Positions 34,405 to 44,695 of a stretch of 64,000 bases of DNA are shown piece by piece (the stretch's first letter is position 1; each line of letters opens with the position of its first letter). This DNA is from Rothia nasimurium (lineage in GTDB: Bacteria > Actinomycetota > Actinomycetes > Actinomycetales > Micrococcaceae), in the NCBI RefSeq assembly GCF_928381705.1, contig NZ_CAKMSR010000012.1, positions 1 to 64,000 on the forward strand. Direction: 5' to 3'. Under the pieces are notes generated by a model. It was not told the DNA's origin, did not search any database, and saw nothing but the letters and a program-made list of their open reading frames with translations. The translations under genes and the position numbers were made by a program.

Positions 34405-35028
34405 TTACTTAGCTTCGTCTACCTGAGCGTCAGCTTCTGCGCCCTCGGGAGCGTTTTCGCCTTCTTCGCCGACCTCGGGTACGTCGAGTTCCTCGGGCTC
34501 TGAGATGTTAACAACCAGCAGTTCTGCGTCTGCAACGAGGGTTACACCGGCGGGCAGTTCAACGTCAGAAGCGTGAACGTGGGCGCCTGCTTCACGGCCT
34601 TCGATGTTAACAACGAGAGCTTCGGGTGCCTTCAGGGCGTCTGCCTCAACGAGCAGAGCGGTTTCTTCCTGGTTTGCAACGGCGCCAACGGCGGGCTCGC
34701 CTTCAACGTGTACGGGAACCTCGATCTCAACACGCTCGCCGCGCTTAACAGTCAGCAGGTCGATGTGCTGCAGTTCGGGGCGGATGGGGTGGCGCTGGAT
34801 GTCCTTAATCATGGCCAGGTGTGAGTCACCTTCGATGTCGAGGTCGAGGATAGCGTTGGGTACGCGGGCTGCCAGGGTGGTTGCGTGGCCGGGCAGTACA
34901 ACGTGCTTGGGCTCTTCGCCGTGGCCGTAGATGACGGCGGGGATGTCGCCGGCCATACGGATGCGGCGGGCATAGCCCTTACCGAAGTCGGTGCGGACGG
35001 TTGCGGAAATCTTGATGGTCTCTGACAT
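34405..35028 (-). CDS. rplY: Ribosomal protein bL25, long Ctc form
   Basis: The 207-residue protein binds 5S rRNA in the large subunit. The N-terminal L25 domain is seen in RTDFGKGYARRIRMAGDIPAVIYGHG and LDLLTVKRGERVEIEVPVHVEG-like parts, and the C-terminal TL5/Ctc domain continues through VVNIEGREAGAHVHASDVEL. A short acidic tail (EEGENAPEGAEADAQVDEAK) ends it. ATG 35028 with AAAGGA upstream is preferred over an in-frame ATG nine bases before it. Confidence 0.95.
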   Translation of the reverse strand: MSETIKISATVRTDFGKGYARRIRMAGDIPAVIYGHGEEPKHVVLPGHATTLAARVPNAILDLDIEGDSHLAMIKDIQRHPIRPELQHIDLLTVKRGERVEIEVPVHVEGEPAVGAVANQEETALLVEADALKAPEALVVNIEGREAGAHVHASDVELPAGVTLVADAELLVVNISEPEELDVPEVGEEGENAPEGAEADAQVDEAK

Positions 35029-35224
35029 GAGGGCCATCCTTTCTATGGTTAGTTGTCGATGCGCCAAGTGGTGTAGTGAACTGGCGCCAGAAATCGCTTT
35101 CTAACCAGCCACCGTCAGTTCCGGACCTACCGGGGTTTCCCACCAGTATTCCACTGCCTTGGCTTGTACGCTGTGCTCAGCGCAACCCCTCAATTATGGC
35201 TGAGTTTGAAGGTTTAAACAAGCA

Positions 35225-35265
35225 AGGGCGCTGAGGTGCACGGTAGTTATGCACCACAGCGTCCC
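35225..35265 (-). terminator. Terminator after the rmlCD gene
   Basis: AGGGCGCTGAGGTGCA pairs with TGCACCACAGCGTCCCT, with one or two mismatches. It is followed on the minus strand by TTGCTTGTTT. Confidence 0.65.
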
Positions 35266-35281
35266 TACTTGATAATGCGCA

Positions 35282-36693
35282 CTACGCGAAATAGGCGGCG
35301 AGAGCTTCTTGGTGGCTACGAGGGGTGAACCCTGCCTTAACAATCTTCGATAGGTCCATGGCTGAGTTAGTAGGGCGTGGTGAGAAAACCTCGGCCTTTG
35401 CAAAGTATTCAGTGGTTGTTACAGGAGTTACCCGGTCTGCAGAATGCCCTGTAGCTTCAAATACCGCTTTAGCAAGGTCAGCCCAAGTCACGACTTCGCC
35501 GGAGTTGGAAACATGGTAAGTACCAAACTCGCATCTGTTCTCCACCAGGTGCAGAATCGCTCCAGCAAGGTCCTCGGTGAAAGTGGGGCGGCCGTACTGG
35601 TCGTTCACCACTGTGGGGTTCACTCCGCGTTCAGCCAGAGACTTCATAATTTCAATAAAGTTCTTACCATCGCCCATAACCCAAGAGGTTCGCACAATGT
35701 AGTGGCGTCGTACTGAACGCACAGCCATCTCACCGGCAGCCTTTGACTGGCCATAAACTCCGAGGGGGGCCAGCGGGGCGTCCTCTGCATATTCTTCGCC
35801 TAAGGGCAAAGAACCATCGAAAACATAATCGGTAGAAACGTGTACCAGCGGGATACCGGCTTCGTCCGCCACCCTAGCCAAAGCCGCAACGCCGGTTGCG
35901 TTAGCGGCCCAAGCGTCCACGCGTCCTTCAGGAGTCTCAGCCTGATCGACAGCAGTATACGCCGCGGCGTTAATAATGCCGCGGAGCGAGCGCCATCGGT
36001 AGGAGGAAGCCCAGCTATCAGGACGCGCCAGATCAAGTTCCGCACGAGTCGCAGCAATATAGGGGGTACCGGATGCTTCAAGCTGCTTGACCAGCTCCCG
36101 CCCCAGCTGCCCGTTAGCACCTACGACGAGCAAGGGAGCAGGAGCAAGGGGCTCTACCTCAGCAAGCCGGGGGTGGTTCTTGTCCTTCTCAGAGAGCTCT
36201 GCCTGGTCCAGAGAAATCGGCCAGTCAATTGCCACGGTCTCGTCTGCAAGGTTAAGGAAAGAGTACTCCCCCTGGGCATCTGCTGACCAGTGGTCATTTA
36301 CCAGGTAAGTGTAGGCAGTATTGTCTTCCAGAGTCTGGAAAGAGTTGCCTACTCCGCGGGGAACAAAAACAGCGGTATCGGGGCCAAGCTCTACAGTGAC
36401 GGTCTTACCGAATGATTCTCCGGCCCGCAGATCAACCCATGCGCCAAAAATGCGGCCGGTAGCTACCGAGACATACTTGTCCCAAGGTTCCGCGTGAATG
36501 CCGCGGGTGGTACCTGCTGTTGCGTTAAAGGAAATGTTGTTCTGTACGGGGCCGAAGTCCGGTAGACCAGCGGCAACCATTTTCTCGCGCTGCCAGTTTT
36601 CTTTGAACCAGCCGCGGTTATCGCCGTGCTGCGGAATATCGATGACGAGCAGACCCGGAATATCCGTGGTGTGAACGGCTAACTCTTTAGGCA

Positions 36694-36694
<1 letters not shown>
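35282..36694 (-). CDS. rmlCD: RmlC-RmlD fusion: dTDP-4-dehydrorhamnose 3,5-epimerase and reductase
   Basis: This 470-residue protein joins the last two enzymes of dTDP-L-rhamnose synthesis. Residues about 1-185 form the RmlC cupin, with GDNRGWFKENWQREK, RGIHAEPWDKYVSVATGR (catalytic-type His) and YLVNDHWSADAQGEYSF. Residues about 190-470 form the RmlD reductase with the NAD(P) loop VVGANGQLGRELV, NAAAYTAVDQAE, STDYVFDG and the YGQSKAAGE active-site Tyr/Lys. Such fusions are known in Actinobacteria, such as Corynebacterium. The start overlaps the rmlB stop (TAATG), so the two are translated in step. Confidence 0.92.
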
Positions 36695-37713
<1,019 letters not shown>

Positions 37714-37774
37714 TCACCTTATTTTGGGTTTCTGGTAGCTCCTAAAAATGTGGTGTTCATGCCAGAATGGGAGT

Positions 37775-38635
37775 ATGAAGGGAATTTTACTCGCAGGTGG
37801 TACCGGCTCACGCCTCCACCCCATCACGCTCGGTATCAGCAAACAGCTCACTCCGGTTTACGATAAACCGATGATTTATTACCCTATCTCCACGCTTATG
37901 CTCTCGGGGATTCAGGATATTCTAATCATTACCACCCCCCAGGACCAGGAACAGTTCCAGCGCCTTCTTGGTGACGGATCACAGTTCGGAGTCAACTTCA
38001 GCTACCAGATACAGCCGTCCCCCGACGGGCTAGCTCAAGCCTTTATCTTGGGTGAGGACCATATCGGGAACGATTCAGCAGCCCTAGTATTAGGCGATAA
38101 TATTTTTTATGGACCGGGCCTCGGAAACCAGCTCCGTAAATATAATGATGTAGATGGAGCCGCAGTTTTTGGCTACCGAGTTGCAGATCCCACGGCCTAC
38201 GGCGTAGTAGAGTTCGATGATAATTTCAAAGCTCTCTCTATCGAAGAAAAGCCGGCAGTCCCTAAGAGCGATTACGCAATCCCCGGTCTTTATTTCTACG
38301 ATAACAATGTAGTCGAATATGCAAAGAGCATTAAGCCTTCAGCGCGTGGAGAGCTTGAAATTACTGACCTTAACCGTGTCTATCTTGAGCAGGGAAAGCT
38401 CCGGGTAGAAGTTCTTCCTCGCGGAACCGCTTGGCTAGATACCGGAACTTTTGATTCTTTGGCAGATGCCACGAGTTTTATTCGCACAGTCCAAGCTCGA
38501 CAAGGACTTTCAATTGGCTCCCCAGAAGAAATCAGTTGGCGAATGGGTTGGATAGATGATGCCCGACTTGAGGAACTTGCACAGCCTCTTGTTAAAAGTG
38601 GATACGGCACCTACCTGCTAAATCTGATAGCTTGA
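37775..38635 (+). CDS. rmlA: Glucose-1-phosphate thymidylyltransferase
   Basis: The 286-residue enzyme makes dTDP-glucose, the first step of rhamnose synthesis. Key parts are [19 protein letters not shown] (nucleotide loop), [29 protein letters not shown] with the metal Asp, and [13 protein letters not shown]. The fold begins at ATG 37775, so the longer frame from 37748 is unlikely. Only GGGAGT lies directly before the ATG, and CAGAAT at 37763-37768 is spaced like a -10 box for a transcript starting at the ATG, so this may be a leaderless mRNA. It completes the Rml set with rmlB and rmlCD. Confidence 0.95.
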   Translation: MKGILLAGGTGSRLHPITLGISKQLTPVYDKPMIYYPISTLMLSGIQDILIITTPQDQEQFQRLLGDGSQFGVNFSYQIQPSPDGLAQAFILGEDHIGNDSAALVLGDNIFYGPGLGNQLRKYNDVDGAAVFGYRVADPTAYGVVEFDDNFKALSIEEKPAVPKSDYAIPGLYFYDNNVVEYAKSIKPSARGELEITDLNRVYLEQGKLRVEVLPRGTAWLDTGTFDSLADATSFIRTVQARQGLSIGSPEEISWRMGWIDDARLEELAQPLVKSGYGTYLLNLIA

Positions 38636-38660
38636 CTCCAGCATCAGCAATGTAGACATA
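38632..38660 (+). promoter_or_regulatory. Possible promoter for the BY-kinase gene
   Basis: TTGACT (38632-38637), overlapping the rmlA stop, stands 15 bases before TAGACA. The spacing is one or two bases short of ideal. A palindromic AGGTGACCT sits next to the start at 38737. Confidence 0.3.
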
Positions 38661-38736
38661 ACCATATAAGTGCCCCTACCCCAGTGGTAGACTCTGACAA
38701 AGATTATCCAACCTTCACTCACACCTTAGGTGACCT

Positions 38737-40152
38737 ATGACCATACTTGATGTCGTGCGCATGTTGCGCGTAAACTTCAAAATTCTCTTAGCAGGGCTTT
38801 TAATCGGTGCATTATTAGGCTTTGGCTACTCCCTTTTACAGCCTAAAGTCTATGCTTCCACAGCAACCGGTTATGTAACAGTTGGTGACGGCACCGGCAT
38901 CGGCGACGTTATCTCAGGCTCAGCTGCGGCAAAGGAGAAGGCATCAGCCTACCTCGCCTTTGTTAACAGTGGTCCTGTCGCTGATGAAATTGTTGCGGCA
39001 AATCCTGAGCTGAATCTTACCCGCAGTCAGGTGCAGAGCAACTTGACTGCAACTGTAGACGCAAACTCAGCACTAATCCGTGTTTCAGCGACTGGTAACA
39101 CGCCCCAAGCGGCTCAGGCGTTGGCCAACAGCTCCCTAGAAGCTGTTGCAAAAGTAGCCAACAACCTTGACGGGAGTAGCGCCGTGCGAGTTATTCCCCT
39201 TGAAGACGGGACCACCAGCAACACCCCGGTAAGCCCCGACACAATTAAGTTGGTTGGCATAGGCGCAGCAGCCGGCCTTGTTCTAGTACTGGCTGCTATT
39301 CTTCTTCGCCGTACCGTTGATACCAAACTACGCACTCGAGAGGATGCAACCAAAGCAACAGATGCGGGCGTCTTAGGTGTATTGCCCGTTTCGGACGAGC
39401 TTACTGAAGAGAATATTCTTCACGCCAATAGTGATCATATCTCACAAGAAGCCATCCGCCAGATGCGCACTAATTTGCGTTTCGTTAATGTGGATAATCC
39501 GCCTAAGTCGCTAATTGTAACTTCCGCAGAACCCGGCGAAGGTAAATCAACAGTCTCAACCTCAATTGCTAGAGCCCTCGCTGACGCTGGTTCTCCCGTC
39601 ATCATTATTGATGCCGATTTGCGTCGTCCCACCATTGCAAAGAAATTCAAAATTGATTCAAAGGTTGGCCTGACACAGGTACTTGCAGGTCAAGTTGAAC
39701 TAGCCGATGCAGTTCGCCAGTTTGAAGACACCCAGCTCTTTATCTTGCCTGCTGGCCGTATCCCCCCTAATCCTTCCGAGCTCCTTGGTTCTGATAAAAT
39801 GCGCCAGCTAATCGCGGAACTTTCAAGTGAATTTACGGTCATTGTAGACGTCCCCCCTGTTCTGCCGGTAACAGACGCTGCCCTTCTATCGACTGCTGTC
39901 GATGGCGTAGTACTAGTCGGTAGCATCGGTAAAACCCGTAAAGAAAACCTTGCTGAAGCAGCTGATAATCTGCGAAAAGTTAGCGCTAATCTGCTAGGCA
40001 TCGTCATTAACCGGGCTCCTCGTACCGGCCTTGGCAATACCTACTACGGATTCGCCTATGCCTCTAACAACGCCTACAGTAGCTACTACGGCTCTGACGA
40101 GGAAAAGTCAAAAGGCAATCCAAAGAAAAAACGTAAAAAGGCTAACAAATAG
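38737..40152 (+). CDS. Wzz-type polysaccharide co-polymerase with BY-kinase domain
   Basis: The 471-residue protein joins a Wzz membrane module (helices at about 15-35 and 168-190, external loop between) to a cytoplasmic bacterial tyrosine kinase. The kinase has Walker A TSAEPGEGKSTVSTSIA, Walker A' VIIIDADLRRP and Walker B FTVIVDVPPVLPVTDA, all intact. The C-terminal tail holds at least six tyrosines (NTYYGFAYASNNAYSSYYGS), the usual autophosphorylation cluster, then a lysine-rich end. It should control chain length of the polymer made by nearby genes, with a low-molecular-weight phosphatase (59829-60344) as the probable partner. A terminator follows. Confidence 0.93.
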   Translation: MTILDVVRMLRVNFKILLAGLLIGALLGFGYSLLQPKVYASTATGYVTVGDGTGIGDVISGSAAAKEKASAYLAFVNSGPVADEIVAANPELNLTRSQVQSNLTATVDANSALIRVSATGNTPQAAQALANSSLEAVAKVANNLDGSSAVRVIPLEDGTTSNTPVSPDTIKLVGIGAAAGLVLVLAAILLRRTVDTKLRTREDATKATDAGVLGVLPVSDELTEENILHANSDHISQEAIRQMRTNLRFVNVDNPPKSLIVTSAEPGEGKSTVSTSIARALADAGSPVIIIDADLRRPTIAKKFKIDSKVGLTQVLAGQVELADAVRQFEDTQLFILPAGRIPPNPSELLGSDKMRQLIAELSSEFTVIVDVPPVLPVTDAALLSTAVDGVVLVGSIGKTRKENLAEAADNLRKVSANLLGIVINRAPRTGLGNTYYGFAYASNNAYSSYYGSDEEKSKGNPKKKRKKANK

Positions 40153-40177
40153 TCTGCCGGTATAGGTAACCTGATAA

Positions 40178-40212
40178 ATGGGGAGGGGCTTATAGTTCCT
40201 CCCCATCTTTTA
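40178..40212 (+). terminator. Terminator after the BY-kinase gene
   Basis: ATGGGGAGG and CCTCCCCAT form a 9-bp stem around an 11-base loop, followed by CTTTTATAATATTTTT. The TATAAT inside this tail (40211-40216) could also serve as a -10 box for the next gene. Confidence 0.85.
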
Positions 40213-40257
40213 TAATATTTTTAAAGAACACATATTCGACATACAAGTGAGCTTTCA

Positions 40258-41148
40258 ATGACAGAACCCTCAGAAACACATCATCACGCGTCAAAACAAA
40301 ATCACCAATATAACGATTTGCCGTTAAATGTACGCATTCGCCTAAGTCATGCCCATCTGCAGTATCTTGCGACAGTATCTTCTAGCGATATCCTACATAT
40401 CAAAGGATATATCTATGGACCTGACACATACCCAAAGACAAGAGCAAGTTCAGATGTTGACTTATTGGTACGCCCAGAACATGTTGAGAAATTTGTAGAA
40501 TCCACAGTAAGCGCTGGATGGCAGATTCTTACTACCTTTGAAACTGGATCAGACTATCATCATGCCATGACTATATATCATCCTACTTGGGGCCTAGCAG
40601 ATATCCATAGAGCTTTTCCCGGCATCGGCTTGGATGCGACACAAGCTTTTAACCGGCTTTGGGAAAAACGCAGAATAAAAACAATAGCAAATGTAGAGTG
40701 TTTAACTACCTCGCTTACTGATTCCCGAATTATTGTTTACGTTCATGCTGCTAGATCTACAAGTAAACATAAACCAGATGTAGAGTATCTTAACGAGATG
40801 CTCTCCTGGGAGGAAAAGAAAGAAATAGAAAAAAGAGTCGCAGAAATTGAAGCTGATTTAGCATTTGCCGCCGCTACAGGAACAATTGACAAATATTCAA
40901 AGCATCCCGACTATCTTTTTTGGAAAACAGCTTCACAAGAAACATCGAACATCACACGATGGTATGCCAGGATTAAAAACGCACCATCTTTACAACAAAA
41001 AATTAAAACAATTTTTGATATTTTCCTAGTAAACCAAGATCATTTAGCCATGGAACTTGGGCATCAGCCAACTCGACAAGAAGTGCGACAAAAATTTTTT
41101 ACCCGCTTCAAAGAATTGACAAAAACACTGAGAAAAAAAGGGAAGTAA
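40258..41148 (+). CDS. Nucleotidyltransferase-fold protein (NTP_transf_5-like)
   Basis: The 296-residue protein resembles the uncharacterised nucleotidyltransferase family Pfam NTP_transf_5. The core is DILHIKGYIYGPDTYP then RASSDVDLLVRPEHVEKFVE, where SDVDLLV supplies the paired metal-binding Asp residues of the polymerase-beta fold. The following HHAMTIYHPTWGLADIHRAF adds a third acidic residue. Relatives are found beside PqqD-like and HprK-like genes in polysaccharide and ribosomal-peptide clusters. The target is unknown. The gene is AT-rich and ends directly before a PqqD-like gene; the two are one transcript. I see no strong ribosome site (AGTGAG). Confidence 0.7.
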   Translation: MTEPSETHHHASKQNHQYNDLPLNVRIRLSHAHLQYLATVSSSDILHIKGYIYGPDTYPKTRASSDVDLLVRPEHVEKFVESTVSAGWQILTTFETGSDYHHAMTIYHPTWGLADIHRAFPGIGLDATQAFNRLWEKRRIKTIANVECLTTSLTDSRIIVYVHAARSTSKHKPDVEYLNEMLSWEEKKEIEKRVAEIEADLAFAAATGTIDKYSKHPDYLFWKTASQETSNITRWYARIKNAPSLQQKIKTIFDIFLVNQDHLAMELGHQPTRQEVRQKFFTRFKELTKTLRKKGK

Positions 41149-41439
41149 ATGTACCAACGAAGCACATCGACTGCTTTCTTATACAGCTCTGACATGAGTT
41201 CAGTAGAGATCGAGAATGAAATTGTTTACGTTGCTAACGTAGAAAAATCACAAATCTATACCTTAGATGGAGTTGGCCTAATAATCTGGGAGTTGCTTGA
41301 AACCCCACTATCCCTTACGGCTCTAGTCACAGAAATTTCAGAAATATACGATGTAAGCAGAAAAATAATCGAGGAAAGTATCTCATCGTTTCTCATAACC
41401 CTCATAGATCAAGGACTTATCGAGAAAATAAATGATTAA
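41149..41439 (+). CDS. PqqD-like protein (96 aa)
   Basis: This small protein starts at the base after the stop of the nucleotidyltransferase gene, so expression is coupled. It has the PqqD layout: two beta strands (SVEIENEIVYVANVEKSQIY), the helix GVGLIIWELLETPLSLTALV, then DVSRKIIEESISSFLITLID with a C-terminal LIEKI. PqqD domains are winged-helix modules that bind a peptide segment and present it to a modifying enzyme. No precursor peptide, radical SAM enzyme or peptidase is visible nearby, so it may have another partner in this glycan locus; that is inference. Confidence 0.75.
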   Translation: MYQRSTSTAFLYSSDMSSVEIENEIVYVANVEKSQIYTLDGVGLIIWELLETPLSLTALVTEISEIYDVSRKIIEESISSFLITLIDQGLIEKIND

Positions 41440-41488
41440 TCTCCAATTTACGATTACATAGCCAAGAGACTAATAAAAATTAATAGTC

Positions 41489-42628
41489 CTATAGAGATTC
41501 AATTTTACCCTTGATTTCAGCTATAAATCGCTCTTCTGAAAATTTTTGAACGTACTCTTTAATAGCGAATGGATCAAAATCTTCGGGCGTAAACCTATCT
41601 ACTGCCTGACGGATCAGCTCCGCTGTCGGCTCCTCAATAAAAGTTCCGTTCACTCCTTCAACAATAGTGTCAAGAAATCCTCCGGCCTTTAGAGCAATAG
41701 TTGGCTTGCCAAAGGCTCCCCCTTCAAGAGGGGTAATGCCAAAGTCCTCGTGAGAAATAGCCAATAAAGCTATAGAATTAGCATACGCATACCTCATCTG
41801 CGCATCGCTTATATGAGATGCAAAAGCAATATTTGAGTCGCTTATGGCTTTAAGATCTTCTTTCATTGGCCCTGCCCCAATGATTAGAAGTTGCTTATTA
41901 CTCCCAGAAAACGCTTTAACCGCATGCTGTATATTTTTATATGGCAATAATCGGGATACAATCAAATAATACCCCTGATCCATAAATTCTTCTAAACCTT
42001 TTATTTTAGCATGCTCACCATCTTCTTTGACCGAAAATGGGGGATAAACAATATCTACTGTTTTCCCATAAACATTATGGATTCTGTCCTTAATCGTTGT
42101 TGAATTTGCAACATAATTAGGCTGTTTTGCGGCAGCCCGCTGGTCCCAAAAAAGCAGAAAAGGTCGCAAAGTTCTAAGAGCTATTGAGATCAAAGGGTTA
42201 GCAGAATCTCCTAAATACTGGTCAGTAAGATAAATCCAGCGAGCTGGGGAATGACAATAGACTAAAGTTTTTTTCGGTAGATTAAAACCATGGGCCCACC
42301 CCGTGGAAGAAGCTATAACGATATCCGCTTTAGGATGTAAAAAGCTTGAGAAAAGGGGAAGAAATGGTAGGGCAAGACGGTGGTCTTTTCTAAAGAGCGA
42401 AATTCGGTTAAGTGGCGACGTGATTACCTTACAGTTTTTAAAATCTGGATAGGTCTTCTCCGGATCATAAAGAGTAGTATAAATCGTTGCCTCTGGAAAA
42501 GCATGATGCAAGGCAAGCACTACACGTTCCGCACCACCTCGTTGAGTAAGATAATCATGCGCAATAGCGATCTCCGGTATTTTTTCTTGCTTTTTAGAAT
42601 TTCCAAGTATTCGATTGAATAGATTCAT
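41489..42628 (-). CDS. Glycosyltransferase family 4 (WbaZ/mannosyltransferase-like)
   Basis: The 379-residue GT-B protein opens with IAIAHDYLTQRGGAERVVLA and holds LVYCHSPARWIYLTDQYLGD, features of the WbaZ-like mannosyltransferases. The donor-binding end reads SHEDFGITPLEGGAFGKPTIALKAGG with the EX7E pattern. It should add a hexose, perhaps mannose, to the lipid-linked unit. It is the last gene of the minus-strand operon and converges with the PqqD-like gene; a weak hairpin (41468-41488) lies between the two stops. Confidence 0.85.
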   Translation of the reverse strand: MNLFNRILGNSKKQEKIPEIAIAHDYLTQRGGAERVVLALHHAFPEATIYTTLYDPEKTYPDFKNCKVITSPLNRISLFRKDHRLALPFLPLFSSFLHPKADIVIASSTGWAHGFNLPKKTLVYCHSPARWIYLTDQYLGDSANPLISIALRTLRPFLLFWDQRAAAKQPNYVANSTTIKDRIHNVYGKTVDIVYPPFSVKEDGEHAKIKGLEEFMDQGYYLIVSRLLPYKNIQHAVKAFSGSNKQLLIIGAGPMKEDLKAISDSNIAFASHISDAQMRYAYANSIALLAISHEDFGITPLEGGAFGKPTIALKAGGFLDTIVEGVNGTFIEEPTAELIRQAVDRFTPEDFDPFAIKEYVQKFSEERFIAEIKGKIESL

Positions 42629-42642
42629 CAGATATCCCCGAA

Positions 42643-43593
42643 TTAAAAAATGACCTTTGCACGGTTAGGATATTTAATCCCTGCTAAACTGGCACTCTCG
42701 ATTATGAGAGCCATAAATTTTTCTGCAATATTTTGAGGTAGTTTATCAGCTACAGAATCAATTGCAGAACCGAACCATTGCGTTGTTTTCTCAGTGCTTA
42801 TAGAAGCTAGGAAGCGGACACAAATGCCCCATATTCCTTGTGGATTAGGTTCAGGAATTACTCCTTGACCATGTTTTTCTACAAATATTTGACGTGAAGC
42901 ACCAGAATGCAGAGCACGGCGCGCTCGGCCAGCAGTTGTTGTTGCTGCAATGAAATGGTTGACCTCTAGATCAGGTGAGAGAACAAGTTCTATCCCTGCT
43001 TTATGCAGCATGTAGCCCATGTCAACATCTTCCCAGCCATACCTACGATAACGTTGATCGTATCCACCAATTTTCGCAAAAGTAGCAGCTGACATAGAAC
43101 AGTTGGCTGCCCAATAGTGCCAGATTTGATCAGCTGATGCAGTATACGCCTCTTCACGAAATTTTTTATCTCGGTAATAGCCGTAGGCGCGAGCATGAGG
43201 GGTATTAGGGAATTTATTATGCACAAGCCCCATTACACCAACCTCTCTATCCCCCGCGTGGTAAGAGATATGCTGAGCAATGTAATCGGACTTAACTTGA
43301 ATATCATCGTCACAGCGGATAATAATCTCAGCATCAGCTGAATTATATCCAGCATTAAGCGCTGATACTCTGCCCTGATTTTCGGCAAAGACAATAAGTT
43401 CGATATTTAATTTGTCAGAATCAATATATTTCTGAACAATATCAGCAGAGCCATCAATGTCCCCATCGACTACTACAATAACTTGAAAGTTTTTCTCAGT
43501 TTGCTGAGAGAGAGAGTCGAGCGGGTAATGAAGTTTAGCCGAGCCCCCTCTTGTTGGAATAATGACAGCAGCTTTGTATTGATATGACCTCAT
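42643..43593 (-). CDS. Glycosyltransferase family 2
   Basis: The 316-residue protein starts AAVIIPTRGGSAKLHYPLDS, has the DXD-type site in IIRCDDDIQVKSDYI near residue 95, and GWEDVDMGYMLHKAG in the acceptor region. It closely follows the GT2 family of inverting transferases. The AT-rich sequence fits the rest of this block. The preceding gene ends 17 bases upstream on the same strand. Confidence 0.85.
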   Translation of the reverse strand: MRSYQYKAAVIIPTRGGSAKLHYPLDSLSQQTEKNFQVIVVVDGDIDGSADIVQKYIDSDKLNIELIVFAENQGRVSALNAGYNSADAEIIIRCDDDIQVKSDYIAQHISYHAGDREVGVMGLVHNKFPNTPHARAYGYYRDKKFREEAYTASADQIWHYWAANCSMSAATFAKIGGYDQRYRRYGWEDVDMGYMLHKAGIELVLSPDLEVNHFIAATTTAGRARRALHSGASRQIFVEKHGQGVIPEPNPQGIWGICVRFLASISTEKTTQWFGSAIDSVADKLPQNIAEKFMALIIESASLAGIKYPNRAKVIF

Positions 43594-43610
43594 AATAAAC
43601 CTTTCTTAAA

Positions 43611-44693
43611 TCAATGATTACTATACTTGATACTATGTTTTGCTTGGTAATTTTTTCTGCCAGGCAGCTCAAACATCCAGCTAGTTTGGCGATAGAATAC
43701 GGTGGCACAGATAAAAGGAACCCCTACACCACCTATAAGACTTATCATCATAATAATCCAGGGATCAAAGACTCCTACCTTCACTAAGATAATTCTCAGA
43801 GTTGGTGTAAATAAAAGATGCATAAGATAAATTTGAAGAGAGTAAATACCTATTACTTCAAGAAAAACCATACGAATATGTTTCCCCAGAAGAGCTGCCC
43901 AAAGGAATAAAGCCGTAACTCCGATACAGCTTGCTAAAATACCAAGAACTTTACTGCTCAAAGTGATATCGAAGTCTTCCAATGTAGGAATAGTAAGATG
44001 GTTTGATCTAATAATCAAAACTACAAATAATACTGAAGTAACTAGCGCTAATGGTAACAATATATTTGTATTTGAGGTCCCTAAATTTCTTATTCTCCTT
44101 GTTCCGATGATAGCACCTAGAGTAGCGAAAATAGCTATAGAGATTCCTCTACGATAAAATTCAGGAGAGTCATTCCCCCATGATATCCAGCTAAGAATTG
44201 AAAATATACCAACTATAAATATTGCCTGTGAGGGCGAACCCCAAGGTTTAAAAAATATAAGCAATATATAAACAATTATCATCCAAGGAAGATACCAAAG
44301 ATGGGCCAGAGGGTAAACAATATTTACAACATCAGACCATTTAGTGTCACCATTAGAAAATCTGGCACCAAGTACTTCAAAAGTTCCCTGGATTCCAGTC
44401 CAGACTAGATATAGGTAAAAGAATAGTAAAATACGGCGCCATACATATCCCCAGCTTTGTCGTTTTTCCCATGCAGATGGAATATTAAGGCCAAAGAGAA
44501 AAGCAAAAAGGGGCATATGCACTAAATAAAGTAATGTATGAAGAAACCTAAAAAATTCTGGATTCTCTTTAGTTAGCCCCCCCTGCATCAGACCGATATT
44601 AATATGACCTATTACAACAGCAATAATAGCTAGTCCCCGCAAGGAATCGAGCCAATAAACTCGCGATTTTTCTATTTGACGGTGGGATAACAT
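43611..44693 (-). CDS. Membrane acyltransferase (acyltransferase 3)
   Basis: The 360-residue protein has about ten membrane helices and begins VYWLDSLRGLAIIAVVIGHI, with the His after helix one that is conserved in sugar O-acyltransferases. LVHMPLFAFLFGLNIPSAW follows in helix two. It probably acetylates the polymer or its intermediates. The stop of the next upstream gene lies two bases before its ATG. Confidence 0.82.
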   Translation of the reverse strand: MLSHRQIEKSRVYWLDSLRGLAIIAVVIGHINIGLMQGGLTKENPEFFRFLHTLLYLVHMPLFAFLFGLNIPSAWEKRQSWGYVWRRILLFFYLYLVWTGIQGTFEVLGARFSNGDTKWSDVVNIVYPLAHLWYLPWMIIVYILLIFFKPWGSPSQAIFIVGIFSILSWISWGNDSPEFYRRGISIAIFATLGAIIGTRRIRNLGTSNTNILLPLALVTSVLFVVLIIRSNHLTIPTLEDFDITLSSKVLGILASCIGVTALFLWAALLGKHIRMVFLEVIGIYSLQIYLMHLLFTPTLRIILVKVGVFDPWIIMMISLIGGVGVPFICATVFYRQTSWMFELPGRKNYQAKHSIKYSNH

Positions 44694-44695
44694 AG

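Noticed and set aside
41149..41439. Lasso-peptide or other RiPP cluster based on the PqqD-like protein
   Set aside because: No B2 protease, cyclase, radical SAM enzyme or precursor peptide could be found on either side.
41468..41488. Terminator between the PqqD-like and GT4 genes
   Set aside because: The pairing is only five clean bases with internal mismatches, so I mention it but do not list it as a feature.
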